Positions 42,343 to 50,917 are shown, numbered from the stretch's first letter. The stretch is DNA of 64,000 bases from JBKQHQ01 sp052148715 (GCA_052148715.1 JBKQHQ010000111.1:52065-116064), one strand, 5' to 3'. The notes: generated by a model from the sequence alone, not told the origin. Numbers and translations are program-made.

Positions 42343-43542
42343 TCAGTACAAGCCCTCGGCGGTCTTGGCTTCCTTCGGCCAGATGATCTCCTTGACGAGC
42401 TGGCCGCCCTTCTTCTGCCACTGCGACAAAACCATCTGATGGCCGAGTTGCAATCCGTGATCCTTTGCGTCGGCGGAGAACTTCGTGCGGCCGAACAGGG
42501 TCGTCACGTCCATCTTATTAAGGACGTCCGCGACCTTTGCTTGGTCGATCGAGGAGGCCTGCTCGATCGCATGTTGCAGGATCAGGCCCGCGCTATAGCC
42601 GCCGGCTGCGTGGTAGCCGGGCTCGATCTTGTACTTCTCGGTGAAGATTTTGGTGAACTCGGCTGCCGTGGGACCGAAAGCCGGTTTGAAGGTCACCTGC
42701 GGTGCCCATTGCGAGGGGACCGAGACGCCGACCGCGGCATCCCCGAGCGTCGCGAAATTCGGGCTGTCCGGAGCCACCAGCAGCGTCACCCACTTCAGGC
42801 CCGCATTCTGCTCGTGCAATTGGCGAGCGAGCGTCGCGCCGTCCGCGTAATGCCCGCCGCCCAGCAAGGCGTCGGCCTTCGCCGAGACGACCTTGTTGAT
42901 GATCGGCGAGAAGTCGGTGGTGCTGCCGGCATAGGACTCATCGAGCGCGAGGTTGAGGCCCGCTTGCTTGGCCTGCTCGCGGGTTGCTTGCGCCACCGCC
43001 TTCGAGAACGGGTCGTCCTCGTAGACAAAGGCGATGTTCGCCTTGGCATTCTTGTCCTTCAGAGCCAGCACCGCGCCCGCGAGGTATTGATTGGCCGGCG
43101 AATAGAGCTGGAACAAGTTCTTGTTGCCGAGGAGATAAGTCTTCTCTTCGGCGCCGCCGGTGGTGATCATGACCTTTCCATACTGTTCGGAAATAATCGC
43201 TGCCGTGGCGACCAGACCCGACGAGTACGGACTGAACAAGAACTCGGCCTTATCCTGCACGATCAGACGCGTATAGAGCTGCTGCACCCGCGTATTCTGT
43301 GATTCGTCGTCATAGGTGACCAGGTTGACCTTGTAGGTCTTGCCGTCCGCCTTGATGCCACCCTTGGCGTTGACCTCGTCGCGCCACAGCTCGAACCCGC
43401 GCATTTGCGCGGTGGAGTCGTTGTTGAGCTTGCCCGTCTGGGACGCCGTGAAGCCAATGGTGAGGGTTTCCTGCGCAGCTCCCGGCAGGGCCGTTCCGAT
43501 CAGCAGTGCGGCGATGGCGAGCGATAGTCCGGTCGTTTTCAT
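42343..43542 (-). CDS. livK: Branched-chain amino acid type ABC transporter binding protein LivK
   Basis: A 399-residue periplasmic binding protein. The signal peptide (SLAIAALLIGTALPGAA) precedes ETLTIGFTASQTGKLNNDSTAQMRGFELW and AKGGIKADGKTYKVNLV, the standard type I binding-protein start. The long sequence and YDDESQNTRVQQLY pattern resemble receptors for amides or aromatic acids as much as leucine. It is the first gene of the livKHMGF operon, with its own upstream region of about 340 bp. Confidence 0.92.
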   Translation of the reverse strand: MKTTGLSLAIAALLIGTALPGAAQETLTIGFTASQTGKLNNDSTAQMRGFELWRDEVNAKGGIKADGKTYKVNLVTYDDESQNTRVQQLYTRLIVQDKAEFLFSPYSSGLVATAAIISEQYGKVMITTGGAEEKTYLLGNKNLFQLYSPANQYLAGAVLALKDKNAKANIAFVYEDDPFSKAVAQATREQAKQAGLNLALDESYAGSTTDFSPIINKVVSAKADALLGGGHYADGATLARQLHEQNAGLKWVTLLVAPDSPNFATLGDAAVGVSVPSQWAPQVTFKPAFGPTAAEFTKIFTEKYKIEPGYHAAGGYSAGLILQHAIEQASSIDQAKVADVLNKMDVTTLFGRTKFSADAKDHGLQLGHQMVLSQWQKKGGQLVKEIIWPKEAKTAEGLY

Positions 43543-43885
43543 GGGTTTCCTCCGTGTTCCGCCCCGAGGCTCGAATTCGGTCCGTGGCCGTGGCGAACGC
43601 CGCGGCGGCCGAGGCTGTTTTGACCGCGTCCTCCATAAACCGGATGAAGCGGCCCACCAGTCGACATAGGGAATGGCAACAAACCCCCACAGGTGTCAAT
43701 TCGCCCCTCGCGTCGGAGGGGTGTTCGCGCCGCGTCGGAATGGGTCGCAGGACGCTTCGCGGCTCGCCCGGCCGCCATGCTTGTGATACCCACGCTCGCT
43801 CCACGGCTCGAAACGCGCTGCTTGGGAGATTCATCAAACCACCTGGGAAGGGTGAAGCGGCAAGCCCTGAAGAGACGAGGATGAC
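43543..43885. other. Divergent intergenic region (livK / FMN reductase)
   Basis: About 340 bp of very GC-rich sequence between divergent genes. It presumably holds both promoters. No gene, RNA or repeat is recognised. Confidence 0.5.
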
Positions 43886-44476
43886 ATGGCCGACAAGACG
43901 CTCGACGTGCTCAGCATTTGCGGCAGCCTGCGCAAGGGCTCGTACAACGGCATCCTGCAGCGGGCGCTGCCGGCGCTGGCGCCGGACGGCATGAAGATCA
44001 TCGTGGCGCCGTCCTTTGCCGACTTTCCGCTCTACAACGCCGACGTGCAGCAGGCGAGCGGTGTTCCGGCCGCGGTGAACAAGCTCGCCGAGGCGATCCG
44101 CGCCGCGGACGGGATCATCTTCAACTCGCCGGAATACAATTTCTCCATTCCCGGGGGGCTGAAGAACGCGATCGATTGGGTCTCGCGGGTGCCGAACCAG
44201 CCCTTCGCCGAAAAGCCGATCGCCCTTCAGTCGGCGACGGCGGGTCCGCTCGGCGGCGGGCAGGTGCAGTACGATCTGCGCCGGGCCATGGTGTTCCTCG
44301 ATGCCGTCGTCCTCAACAAGCCGGAGATCTTTATTGGCGCCGCCTCGACCAAGGTGAACGAGCAGACGGGCGAACTGACCGACGAGACGACGCGCAATTT
44401 CATCAAGCAGCAGCTTGCGGCCTTCGCCAAGTTCATCGTGCGCCACGGGCCGGAAGGGGTAGGGCCGCGCGCGTAG
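43886..44476 (+). CDS. NADPH-dependent FMN reductase family protein (ChrR/azoreductase-like)
   Basis: A 196-residue flavodoxin-like quinone/azo reductase. The phosphate loop for FMN is GSLRKGSYNG (residues 12-21), FNSPEYNFSIPGGLKNAIDW is the hallmark middle motif, and ALQSATAGPLGGGQVQYDLR is the third. These enzymes reduce quinones, azo compounds, chromate or nitro groups with two electrons and protect against redox cycling. GAGACGAGG precedes the ATG. It starts a stretch of redox genes (selenoprotein, peroxidase) on the plus strand. Confidence 0.9.
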   Translation: MADKTLDVLSICGSLRKGSYNGILQRALPALAPDGMKIIVAPSFADFPLYNADVQQASGVPAAVNKLAEAIRAADGIIFNSPEYNFSIPGGLKNAIDWVSRVPNQPFAEKPIALQSATAGPLGGGQVQYDLRRAMVFLDAVVLNKPEIFIGAASTKVNEQTGELTDETTRNFIKQQLAAFAKFIVRHGPEGVGPRA

Positions 44477-44655
44477 CGCGGGTGCGGTGCCGCGCGGCTT
44501 CGGTCGCCGCAGGCCTGAGGTAGGCTTAAGCTAGCCGACCGTAATGGTCCGGCGAGCGACCGTGCGACGGCGAAAACTGTTTTGAATTGAGCCGCCGCCT
44601 GTGTATCGTCGATCGTGGGCACAGCCCGGCGGGTTTCCCAATTTGGGGCGGTGCA

Positions 44656-45768
44656 ATGCAACAATCGATCCAGACCGCGCTGACCTCGAAAGCCTACGAC
44701 GTCGACGATTTCGCCGCCGCGCAGGAATTCTATCACAGCAACGGCTGGACGGACGGCCTGCCCGTGGTCCCACCGATAGAGGCTGCGGTTGAGGCTTGCC
44801 TGGAATGGGCCATGATGCCTCCAGGCGAGCTCATCGGCATCGAGCCGGTTCGCGAGCAGCCGATCACCGCCGAGAAACTCGCCATCAATGCCGTCATGGC
44901 CGGCTGCCTGCCGATGCACTTTCCCGTCGTCGCGACCGCGTGGCAGGCAATGCTGAAGGAGGAGTTTCTTCTGCACGGCGTGACGTCCAGCACGGGCGGA
45001 TGCGCCATCCTGGTCATCATCAACGGGCCGATCCGCCTCGAGATCGGAGCCAATCCCACGTTCAACGCGCTGGCCAATAGCGATCGCGCAACCGCGGCCA
45101 TCGGCCGCGCCTTGCGGCTGGCGCTGATCAATTTGCTCGAGGTGCGTCCCGGCGGCATCGACCGTACGACACTCGGCCATCCCGGCAAGTTTTCATACTG
45201 CTTGGCCGAGGATGAGGAGGACACCAACTGGCAGCCGTTGTCCATTGTCCGGGGAATCCCGGAGGGCCTCTCGGCCGTTACCGTGATGGCGGCGATGGCG
45301 CCGCGCCAGATCATGAACGAATGGACCACGGACCCCCGCGAGATCCTCGAGACGTTCGCCGCGGAGATGCGGGCGAACCAACGCCATTACTCGATCTACG
45401 GCGGCAACTACGCCATCGTGATCCCTAAGCAGTTGCGCGAGCATATTCAGGGCGCCGGGTGGACGAAGCGCGACATCGCCGAATTCCTATACGAGCGCGC
45501 GCGTGTCCGCCGCGCCGATTGGGCCGATGTCGGAAAGGGTGCCGTGGTCCGCGACCGCGGCGATCGGATCCACACCGCGCTCGAGTCGCCGGATCATCTC
45601 TTGGTCGTTGCCGCGGGCGGTCCGGCGGGCGGCTTTGGTGCCGTCATTCCGCCTTGGATGGGCAGCAAGACCAAGGCAGTAACGGCGGCAATCGGCGCCT
45701 GCGTCGATTGCGAACCGCCAAAAGGGCTCAGTGCGGTCGCAGCGTCCCAGCGATCAGATCGGGAATGA
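44656..45768 (+). CDS. Conserved protein of unknown function paired with the UGSC selenoprotein
   Basis: A 370-residue cytoplasmic protein without a signal peptide. It has FYHSNGWTDGLPVVPPIEAAV near the start, a Gly- and Cys-containing GVTSSTGGCAILVIINGP segment and a C-terminal CVDCEPP. I do not recognise an enzymatic family. The gene ends 17 bp before the UGSC selenoprotein gene and shares its direction, so the two are probably co-transcribed; this partner arrangement is the best functional clue. The ATG at 44656 follows GGGGCGG. The unusually hydrophobic, Ala-rich core with many conserved-looking charged residues suggests a single globular enzyme rather than a transporter. Confidence 0.75.
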   Translation: MQQSIQTALTSKAYDVDDFAAAQEFYHSNGWTDGLPVVPPIEAAVEACLEWAMMPPGELIGIEPVREQPITAEKLAINAVMAGCLPMHFPVVATAWQAMLKEEFLLHGVTSSTGGCAILVIINGPIRLEIGANPTFNALANSDRATAAIGRALRLALINLLEVRPGGIDRTTLGHPGKFSYCLAEDEEDTNWQPLSIVRGIPEGLSAVTVMAAMAPRQIMNEWTTDPREILETFAAEMRANQRHYSIYGGNYAIVIPKQLREHIQGAGWTKRDIAEFLYERARVRRADWADVGKGAVVRDRGDRIHTALESPDHLLVVAAGGPAGGFGAVIPPWMGSKTKAVTAAIGACVDCEPPKGLSAVAASQRSDRE

Positions 45769-45785
45769 AAGCCGGAGGGTAGATC

Positions 45786-46310
45786 ATGATACTTCGCGTG
45801 CTCGATCCCACAAATGAGGCGAAGGTGCCCGGAGGCCGGCCGGCCGTGCGACCGTCCACGCTCCGAGGCAAGACGGTCGGCTTCATCTCGAACGGCAAGG
45901 AAGGCACCAAAGGCTATTTCGCTCAGCTCGAGCGCATGCTGCGCGAGGACCTGGGTGTTGCTGACGTCGTATGGCGGACAAAGTCGAATTATAGCGCCCC
46001 TGCCGACGCCACCATCGTTGATGAGATCAAGAAGTGGCAGGCCGTCGTCACCGGCGTGGGCGATTGAGGCAGCTGCTCATCGTGCAGTTTGCACGACTCG
46101 ATAACGGCGGAGCGGCAAGGGGTGCCTGCCATAGGCGTGATGACGACGCGCTTCGCCAGCGCGGCTGAGCTGATGTGTCGGGTTCTCGGCATGCCGAACT
46201 ACAAGTTCGTCGTCATTGGCCACCCGATCAGCAGCGCTTCGGATGACCAGCTTGCGGATTACGCGCGCGCGACCATCGAGCAGGCACGCCATCTGTTGTT
46301 GCGAGCGTAG
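45786..46310 (+). CDS. UGSC-family selenoprotein with in-frame UGA (selenocysteine 94)
   Basis: Read through the TGA at 46065-46067 the frame stays open to the TAG at 46308, giving 174 residues. The TGA codes for residue 94 in VVTGVGD-U-GSCSSCSLHDS, exactly the U-G-S-C motif that names the UGSC (seleno)protein family, and the downstream part (RQGVPAIGVMTTRFASAAELMCRVLG) continues as one domain. The gene follows its partner ORF closely with GGAGGG before the ATG. A hairpin right after the UGA fits a bacterial SECIS. Ordinary gene callers would split or truncate it. The function is unknown; a redox role is likely from the Sec/Cys cluster. Confidence 0.88.
46080..46096 (+). promoter_or_regulatory. 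Putative bacterial SECIS element
   Basis: A perfect 7-bp stem TCGTGCA/TGCACGA with apical loop GTT. The loop begins 20 nt after the UGA (46067), inside the 16-37 nt window of bacterial SECIS elements, and has the required G at its first position. It lies within the coding region, as expected for bacteria. Confidence 0.75.
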
Positions 46311-46635
46311 AGTGTTCACTCGCTGCGGGCGCGCGGGCCGGTCGCGCCGCGATGCGGCCAAGGAGCGCGATCACCCCGTCTCTGCCTCTTCGTCGCGTGT
46401 CGGGGGCACGACCTTGAGCGTTGAACGCCCGAGGGTGATGGTCTGCTGCGTCGAAATCGGGTTGCCGACGAAAAGCGCTTCGTCAGGCAACCGGTCCTGT
46501 TCGATCGAGCTTCGTCTGTCTGTTCAGACGACTGCACGCGGAGCCGGCATGGACGTTCGTCGGAAAGATGGTAGGTTCGTGGTGCGGCGTTTCGATGGAT
46601 GAGATTTTCGCGCATCCCTCCAGGATGCCCCCCAA
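46311..46635. other. Intergenic region with a possible gene remnant
   Basis: About 325 bp. The minus-strand segment 46317-46380 resembles the end of the CobW-type gene at 48575 (IALLGRIAARPARA versus IALLDRIAARTARA) but is not part of an intact gene. The rest shows nothing recognisable. Confidence 0.4.
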
Positions 46636-47730
46636 ATGGAGTGCGATCCGATGGCCGCGCCCGAAGCGGCGGGTGATGTGCGTGCCGTTCCGCAGCCAGT
46701 ATCCGCGCCACTGACCCGCGCCGCGATCTTCCTGATCGTGACAATAAATCCAGGCTCGGATAATCGCACGGCTTTGCGGTCGTTCTGCGGAGACCTCGCC
46801 GCGCTGGTGCGCGCGGTGGAATTTCGCGACCTCGAAGCCGGCCTTTCCTGTGTCGTGGGGTTTGGGTCCGAGGCCTGGTCGCGGCTATTCGGGGAGCCGC
46901 GGCCGGCGGAGCTGCATCCGTTCCGGGAGATTCGCGCTGGAGCGCGCCACGCGGTCTCCACGCCGGGCGACCTGCTGCTCCACATCCGCGCGAAGCGCAT
47001 GGACCTGTGCTTCGAGCTTGCGACGCAGATCATGGCCCGCATCGGCAGCGCGGTTTCGCCGGTGGACGAGGTGCAGGGCTTCCGTTACTTCGACGACCGC
47101 GATCTCTTGGGATTCGTCGACGGAACGGAGAATCCGCGGGGCGCGGCGGTGATCGACGCCGTGCTGATCGGCGAGGAGGACGCCGCCTTCGCCGGCGGCA
47201 GCTACGTCATCGTGCAGAAATATCTCCACGACCTTGACGGCTGGAACGCGCTGTCCACGGAGGCGCAGGAGCGCATCATCGGCCGCACCAAGCTGTCCGA
47301 CATCGAATTGGACGATTCGATCAAGCCGACCTCGGCGCACAATGCACTCACGACGATCAGCGTGGACGGGAGAGAGCTCAAGATCCTCCGCGATAACATG
47401 CCGTTCGGCCGGGCGGGCCAAGGTGAATTCGGCACCTATTTTATCGGCTACAGCCGTTCGCCCCGGATCACGGAGCAGATGCTCGAAAACATGTTCGTCG
47501 GCCGACCGCCCGGCAATTACGACCGGCTACTCGACTTTAGCCGCGCCGTGACCGGAAGCCTGTTCTTCGTGCCGTCCGCGACGTTCCTGGAGTCCGTCAC
47601 CGAAGAAGAGCCGGCGGTTGAGGCGCCGCCAGCGGCGTCGGCGGCAGCCGAACCTTCACAACCCATCCTGTCGGTGCGCGATGGTTCGCTCGGCATCGGC
47701 TCCCTCAAAGGAGACATCCGGCATGAATAA
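46636..47730 (+). CDS. DyP-type peroxidase, encapsulin cargo
   Basis: A 364-residue haem dye-decolourising peroxidase. The catalytic GxxDG motif is GFVDGTENP (near residue 157), followed by RDNMPFGRAGQGEFGTYFIGYSRSP, the distal-arginine and haem-side region. The Ala/Pro-rich linker after residue 310 ends in DGSLGIGSLKGD (residues 349-360), the encapsulin cargo-loading peptide. The gene overlaps the encapsulin gene by 8 nt, so cargo and shell are made together. DyP enzymes use hydrogen peroxide on dyes, lignin-like phenols or other electron donors. Confidence 0.95.
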   Translation: MECDPMAAPEAAGDVRAVPQPVSAPLTRAAIFLIVTINPGSDNRTALRSFCGDLAALVRAVEFRDLEAGLSCVVGFGSEAWSRLFGEPRPAELHPFREIRAGARHAVSTPGDLLLHIRAKRMDLCFELATQIMARIGSAVSPVDEVQGFRYFDDRDLLGFVDGTENPRGAAVIDAVLIGEEDAAFAGGSYVIVQKYLHDLDGWNALSTEAQERIIGRTKLSDIELDDSIKPTSAHNALTTISVDGRELKILRDNMPFGRAGQGEFGTYFIGYSRSPRITEQMLENMFVGRPPGNYDRLLDFSRAVTGSLFFVPSATFLESVTEEEPAVEAPPAASAAAEPSQPILSVRDGSLGIGSLKGDIRHE

Positions 47731-48541
47731 TCTGCATCGCGAGCTTGCTCCCATCTCGGATGCGGCGTGGGCCGATATCGAGGATGAAACATCGCGCACG
47801 CTCAAGCGCTACCTCGCCGGACGACGTGTGGTGGACATGCGGGCGCCGGCCGGCACCGCGCACTCCGCTGTCGGCACCGGCCATCTGCGGCGGATCGAGG
47901 CCTCGGCGGACGGCATCCTCGCGACGCAGCGCGAGGTGAAGGCGCTGGTCGAGCTGCGCGTTCCGTTCGAGCTGGATCGGCAGGCGATCGACGACGTGGA
48001 GCGTGGTGCAAACGATTCCGACTGGCAGCCGGCGAAGGTCGCCGCGCGACAGATCGCGTTTGCCGAGGACCGCGCCATATTCGAGGGCTATGCCGCCGCC
48101 GGCATCCAGGGAATCCGCCAGGGGACCAGCAATCCGGTCATGGCGCTCCCGGCGGACGTGCGCGAGTACCCGGAAGCCATTGCCCAGGCCTTGAGCCAGT
48201 TGCGTCTCGTCGGCGTCAACGGCCCCTATTCGGTGCTGCTTGGCGCCGACGCCTACACGGAGCTCGCCGAGACCAGCGACCACGGATACCCGGTGCTGGA
48301 GCACGTCAAGCGGCTGGTCAAAGATGAAATCATCTGGGCCCCCGCCATCCCCGGGGCCTTCGTGCTGACCACCCGTGGCGGCGATTTCGACCTGCACATC
48401 GGCCAGGACGTCTCGATCGGCTATTCCAGCCACTCCGACACCGTCGTCCGCCTGTACCTGCAAGAGACGTTCACGTTCCTCCTCCTCACGACCGAGGCCG
48501 CCGTCGCGCTGACGCCTGCCGCGAAGGCGCCGGCCACCTGA
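47723..48541 (+). CDS. Family 1 encapsulin shell protein
   Basis: A 272-residue HK97-fold nanocompartment protein. Recognisable segments are LHRELAPISDAAWADIEDETSRTLKRYLAGRRVVD (N-arm and cargo-binding helix), LRVPFELDRQAIDDVERGANDSDWQPA, FAEDRAIFEGYAAAGIQGI and SIGYSSHSDTVVRLYLQETFTF at the C-terminus. About sixty copies would form a roughly 24-nm shell (family knowledge). The ATG at 47723 has AAAGGAG upstream inside the end of the DyP gene. This is a two-gene encapsulin system with DyP as the dedicated cargo. Confidence 0.95.
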   Translation: MNNLHRELAPISDAAWADIEDETSRTLKRYLAGRRVVDMRAPAGTAHSAVGTGHLRRIEASADGILATQREVKALVELRVPFELDRQAIDDVERGANDSDWQPAKVAARQIAFAEDRAIFEGYAAAGIQGIRQGTSNPVMALPADVREYPEAIAQALSQLRLVGVNGPYSVLLGADAYTELAETSDHGYPVLEHVKRLVKDEIIWAPAIPGAFVLTTRGGDFDLHIGQDVSIGYSSHSDTVVRLYLQETFTFLLLTTEAAVALTPAAKAPAT

Positions 48542-48574
48542 CTACTGGAGTGAAGCGGGCAGCAATTCGTCCGC

Positions 48575-49657
48575 TCAGTCGCTGCGCGCGGTTGCGCGCG
48601 CGCGGGCGGTTCGCGCCGCGATCCGGTCGAGCAGCGCGATCATGTCTTCCACCAGCTCGCGGCCGGCGCCCTCGGTGATGAACACCAACCGGCTGCGGCG
48701 ATCCTCGTCCGGCCAGCGGTCGAGCCACGACAGGGTGTGGAGCAGCTGTTGCGCGCCTTGAATGACCGCCGGCCGGTCCGGCTCCTCGGCGATGTGCAGG
48801 AGGCCCTTCACGCGCAAAAGCTTCGGGCCGAGGTTCTGCGATAGGCCGTCGAGGAGCAACTGAACCGTGTCGCGGCGAAGCGGCTCCTCACGCACGATGC
48901 AGTAGGACGCGATCTGCCGGTCGAACGGCCCGGCGTGAGCGCAACCATCGTCCGCATCCGAGCCGTGATGGTGGTGACCGCCGGGCGCGAAGGCTTCGCC
49001 GCGGAGCCAGCGTCGCGCACCCTCCGTCCGGGCGAAGGGGTCGAGATCGGCATTGCGGAGCAGGCCGGGGAGGGAGGAGACGTCCGCCCGCGTGATCGCC
49101 GCGCCGGGATTGAGCCGCCCCAGCCGCGCGCGCAGCGAAGCTTCCGCCGCCGCTGCGTCGGCGGGCGCGACTAGATCAAGCTTGGTGATCAGGAGGTCGT
49201 CGGCGAGCGCCGCTTGCCGCACGGCTTCGACGTGGGCATCCAGGGTGGCATGCCCGTTGACCGCGTCGACGGTCGCCATGACGGTGCCGACTCGATAACG
49301 CGCCGCGAGCGTCGGCTCCGACAAGAAGGCCTGCAGAACCGGCGCCGGGTCGGCAAGTCCCGAAGTCTCAATCAGGACACGATCGAACGCCATCTCGCCG
49401 CGGCCGCGGCGACGGTGGATCTGATCGAGGGTGGCGACGAGATCGCCTCGCACGGTACAGCACAGGCAGCCGTTCTCCAGCAGCACGACGCTGTCGTCGC
49501 TGGCGGTGACGAGCGCATGGTCGATGCCGATCTCGCCGAACTCATTGATCACCACGGCGCTGCGCGCGAATTCCGGCTGGCGCAGCGCCCGATTGAGAAG
49601 CGTCGTCTTGCCGCTGCCGAGGAAGCCCGTGATGATTGCGACCGGAATCCGCGCCAC
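48575..49657 (-). CDS. CobW/COG0523-type GTPase (metal chaperone)
   Basis: A 360-residue G3E GTPase. The P-loop is GFLGSGKT (residues 11-18), followed by VINEFGEIGIDHAL and the metal-binding CxCC (residues 64-67, GCLCCTV), then ETSGLADPAPVL and TKLDLV. A histidine-rich insert GGHHHHGSDADDGCAH near residue 235 suggests zinc or cobalt handling, and the C-terminal CobW domain follows. Subfamily members deliver zinc or cobalt to client enzymes. It converges on the encapsulin gene and is followed upstream by the M24-family gene 7 bp away, so that protein could be a metalated client; this is inference. Confidence 0.9.
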   Translation of the reverse strand: MARIPVAIITGFLGSGKTTLLNRALRQPEFARSAVVINEFGEIGIDHALVTASDDSVVLLENGCLCCTVRGDLVATLDQIHRRRGRGEMAFDRVLIETSGLADPAPVLQAFLSEPTLAARYRVGTVMATVDAVNGHATLDAHVEAVRQAALADDLLITKLDLVAPADAAAAEASLRARLGRLNPGAAITRADVSSLPGLLRNADLDPFARTEGARRWLRGEAFAPGGHHHHGSDADDGCAHAGPFDRQIASYCIVREEPLRRDTVQLLLDGLSQNLGPKLLRVKGLLHIAEEPDRPAVIQGAQQLLHTLSWLDRWPDEDRRSRLVFITEGAGRELVEDMIALLDRIAARTARARATARSD

Positions 49658-49663
49658 GGAGTG

Positions 49664-50917
49664 CTAGAACACGTCGCAGCCGGGAAGGCCGCAGGAGAAC
49701 AGCCGCTCCGAGGGAAAATTGGTGATCACCTGGCAGCCGTCCTTGGTGACGACCACCTCTTCCTCGATGCGCGCCGCGCCGGAGCCGTCTTCGGCGCCCT
49801 TCCAGCACTCGACCGCAAAAACCATGCCCTCCTTGAGCACGGTGTTCTGCCCCTGGAAGCGACGCGTGAAGATCGGCCGTTCCCACAGCGACAGGCCGAT
49901 GCCGTGGCCATATTGCAGGAGAAAGGCCTCTTCCTCGTTGCGGTAGCCGAACTCCTCGGCGCCCGGCCATACCGAGGCCACCTGATCGACGGTCACGCCC
50001 GGCTTGATCATGTCGATAGAGGCTGAGACCCACTTCGAGCACGTCTCGTAGGCGTCGATCTGGTGCTTGTTCGGCTCGCCGCAGATGAAGGTTCGATAGT
50101 AGCAGGTGCGGTAGCCGTTGTACGAATGCATGATGTCGAGAAACACCATGTCGCCCGGCTGGATGATCCGATCGGAGAAGGTGTGCGAATGCGGTTTTCC
50201 CCGCGGCCCCGCTACCGAGTTCACGCACTCGACCCGCTCGGACCCGAAACGGAACAGCTTGTCGTGGGCGACCGCCACCAGCTCGTTCTCGCGCGTGCCC
50301 GGCCGGATCGCCTTGGCCACATCGACATAAGTCGCGTCGACCATCGCCGCCGCGAGCTTCAAGAGTTCGATTTCGTCTTGGGTCTTGATCTCGCGGGCGT
50401 CGAGCATGGCCTGCTGACCGTCGACCACCTCGATCCCTTCGGCCTCCAGCGCCTTCAGCATCGGCAATTCCAGGATGTCGATGCCGAGCGGCTCCTTCTC
50501 CACGCCGTACTCGGCGAGGGCTTTTTTGACCTGCTTGGCGAAGTCGTTCTGCACCAGCATCCGCGGCGGCAGCGCTCCCTGCATCGTGCTGATCGGCGCG
50601 GCGACATGCTCGGCGATCCAGGGCGAGCTGATGCGCTTGGCCGGCGCCGCCGGATCCCAAAGGAACGGCGGGCCCTGGCGCGGACAGAGGGCATAACGGT
50701 CAAACTTGTCGCGCGCCCATTCGCCGATATGGGTCCCGGTCACGTAGCGGATGTTGTCGAAATTGAAACACAGGACCGATCCCAGTCCGGCATGCTTGAT
50801 CGCGGCTTGCGCGCGGGCGAGGCGTTCGCGGACAAGGCGCTGAAAGTCGACGCCCTGCTCCCAGTCTTTTCCCATCGTGCCCCAGGAGGCGGTCGCGTGC
50901 GGGCGATTGTATTTCAT
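49664..50917 (-). CDS. M24-family (creatinase/aminopeptidase-fold) protein with altered metal ligands
   Basis: A 417-residue pita-bread-fold protein with an N-terminal creatinase-like domain and a C-terminal M24 domain (ECVNSVAGPRGKPHSHTF, YGHGIGLSLWERP, FAVECWKG, RIEEEVVVT). Compared with E. coli PepP the first metal Asp is present (VFLDIMHSYNGY), but the second is Cys (RTCYYRTF). The second-shell His after the metal His is Trp. The remaining metal His and both Glu are kept. It may therefore be a lyase or hydrolase with a modified metal site rather than a standard aminopeptidase. The start is ATG at 50917. Its upstream neighbour is a repeat and then an OYE reductase. Confidence 0.8.
   Translation of the reverse strand: MKYNRPHATASWGTMGKDWEQGVDFQRLVRERLARAQAAIKHAGLGSVLCFNFDNIRYVTGTHIGEWARDKFDRYALCPRQGPPFLWDPAAPAKRISSPWIAEHVAAPISTMQGALPPRMLVQNDFAKQVKKALAEYGVEKEPLGIDILELPMLKALEAEGIEVVDGQQAMLDAREIKTQDEIELLKLAAAMVDATYVDVAKAIRPGTRENELVAVAHDKLFRFGSERVECVNSVAGPRGKPHSHTFSDRIIQPGDMVFLDIMHSYNGYRTCYYRTFICGEPNKHQIDAYETCSKWVSASIDMIKPGVTVDQVASVWPGAEEFGYRNEEEAFLLQYGHGIGLSLWERPIFTRRFQGQNTVLKEGMVFAVECWKGAEDGSGAARIEEEVVVTKDGCQVITNFPSERLFSCGLPGCDVF

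Noticed and set aside
46068..46310. Separate small gene downstream of the TGA at 46065
   Set aside because: It shares the frame of the upstream gene, lacks its own ribosome-binding site and completes the UGSC domain, so readthrough as selenocysteine explains it better.
49664..50917. M24-fold gene as DMSP lyase DddP
   Set aside because: The DddP-type metal residues are not reproduced (the second Asp is replaced by Cys), so only the superfamily can be claimed.
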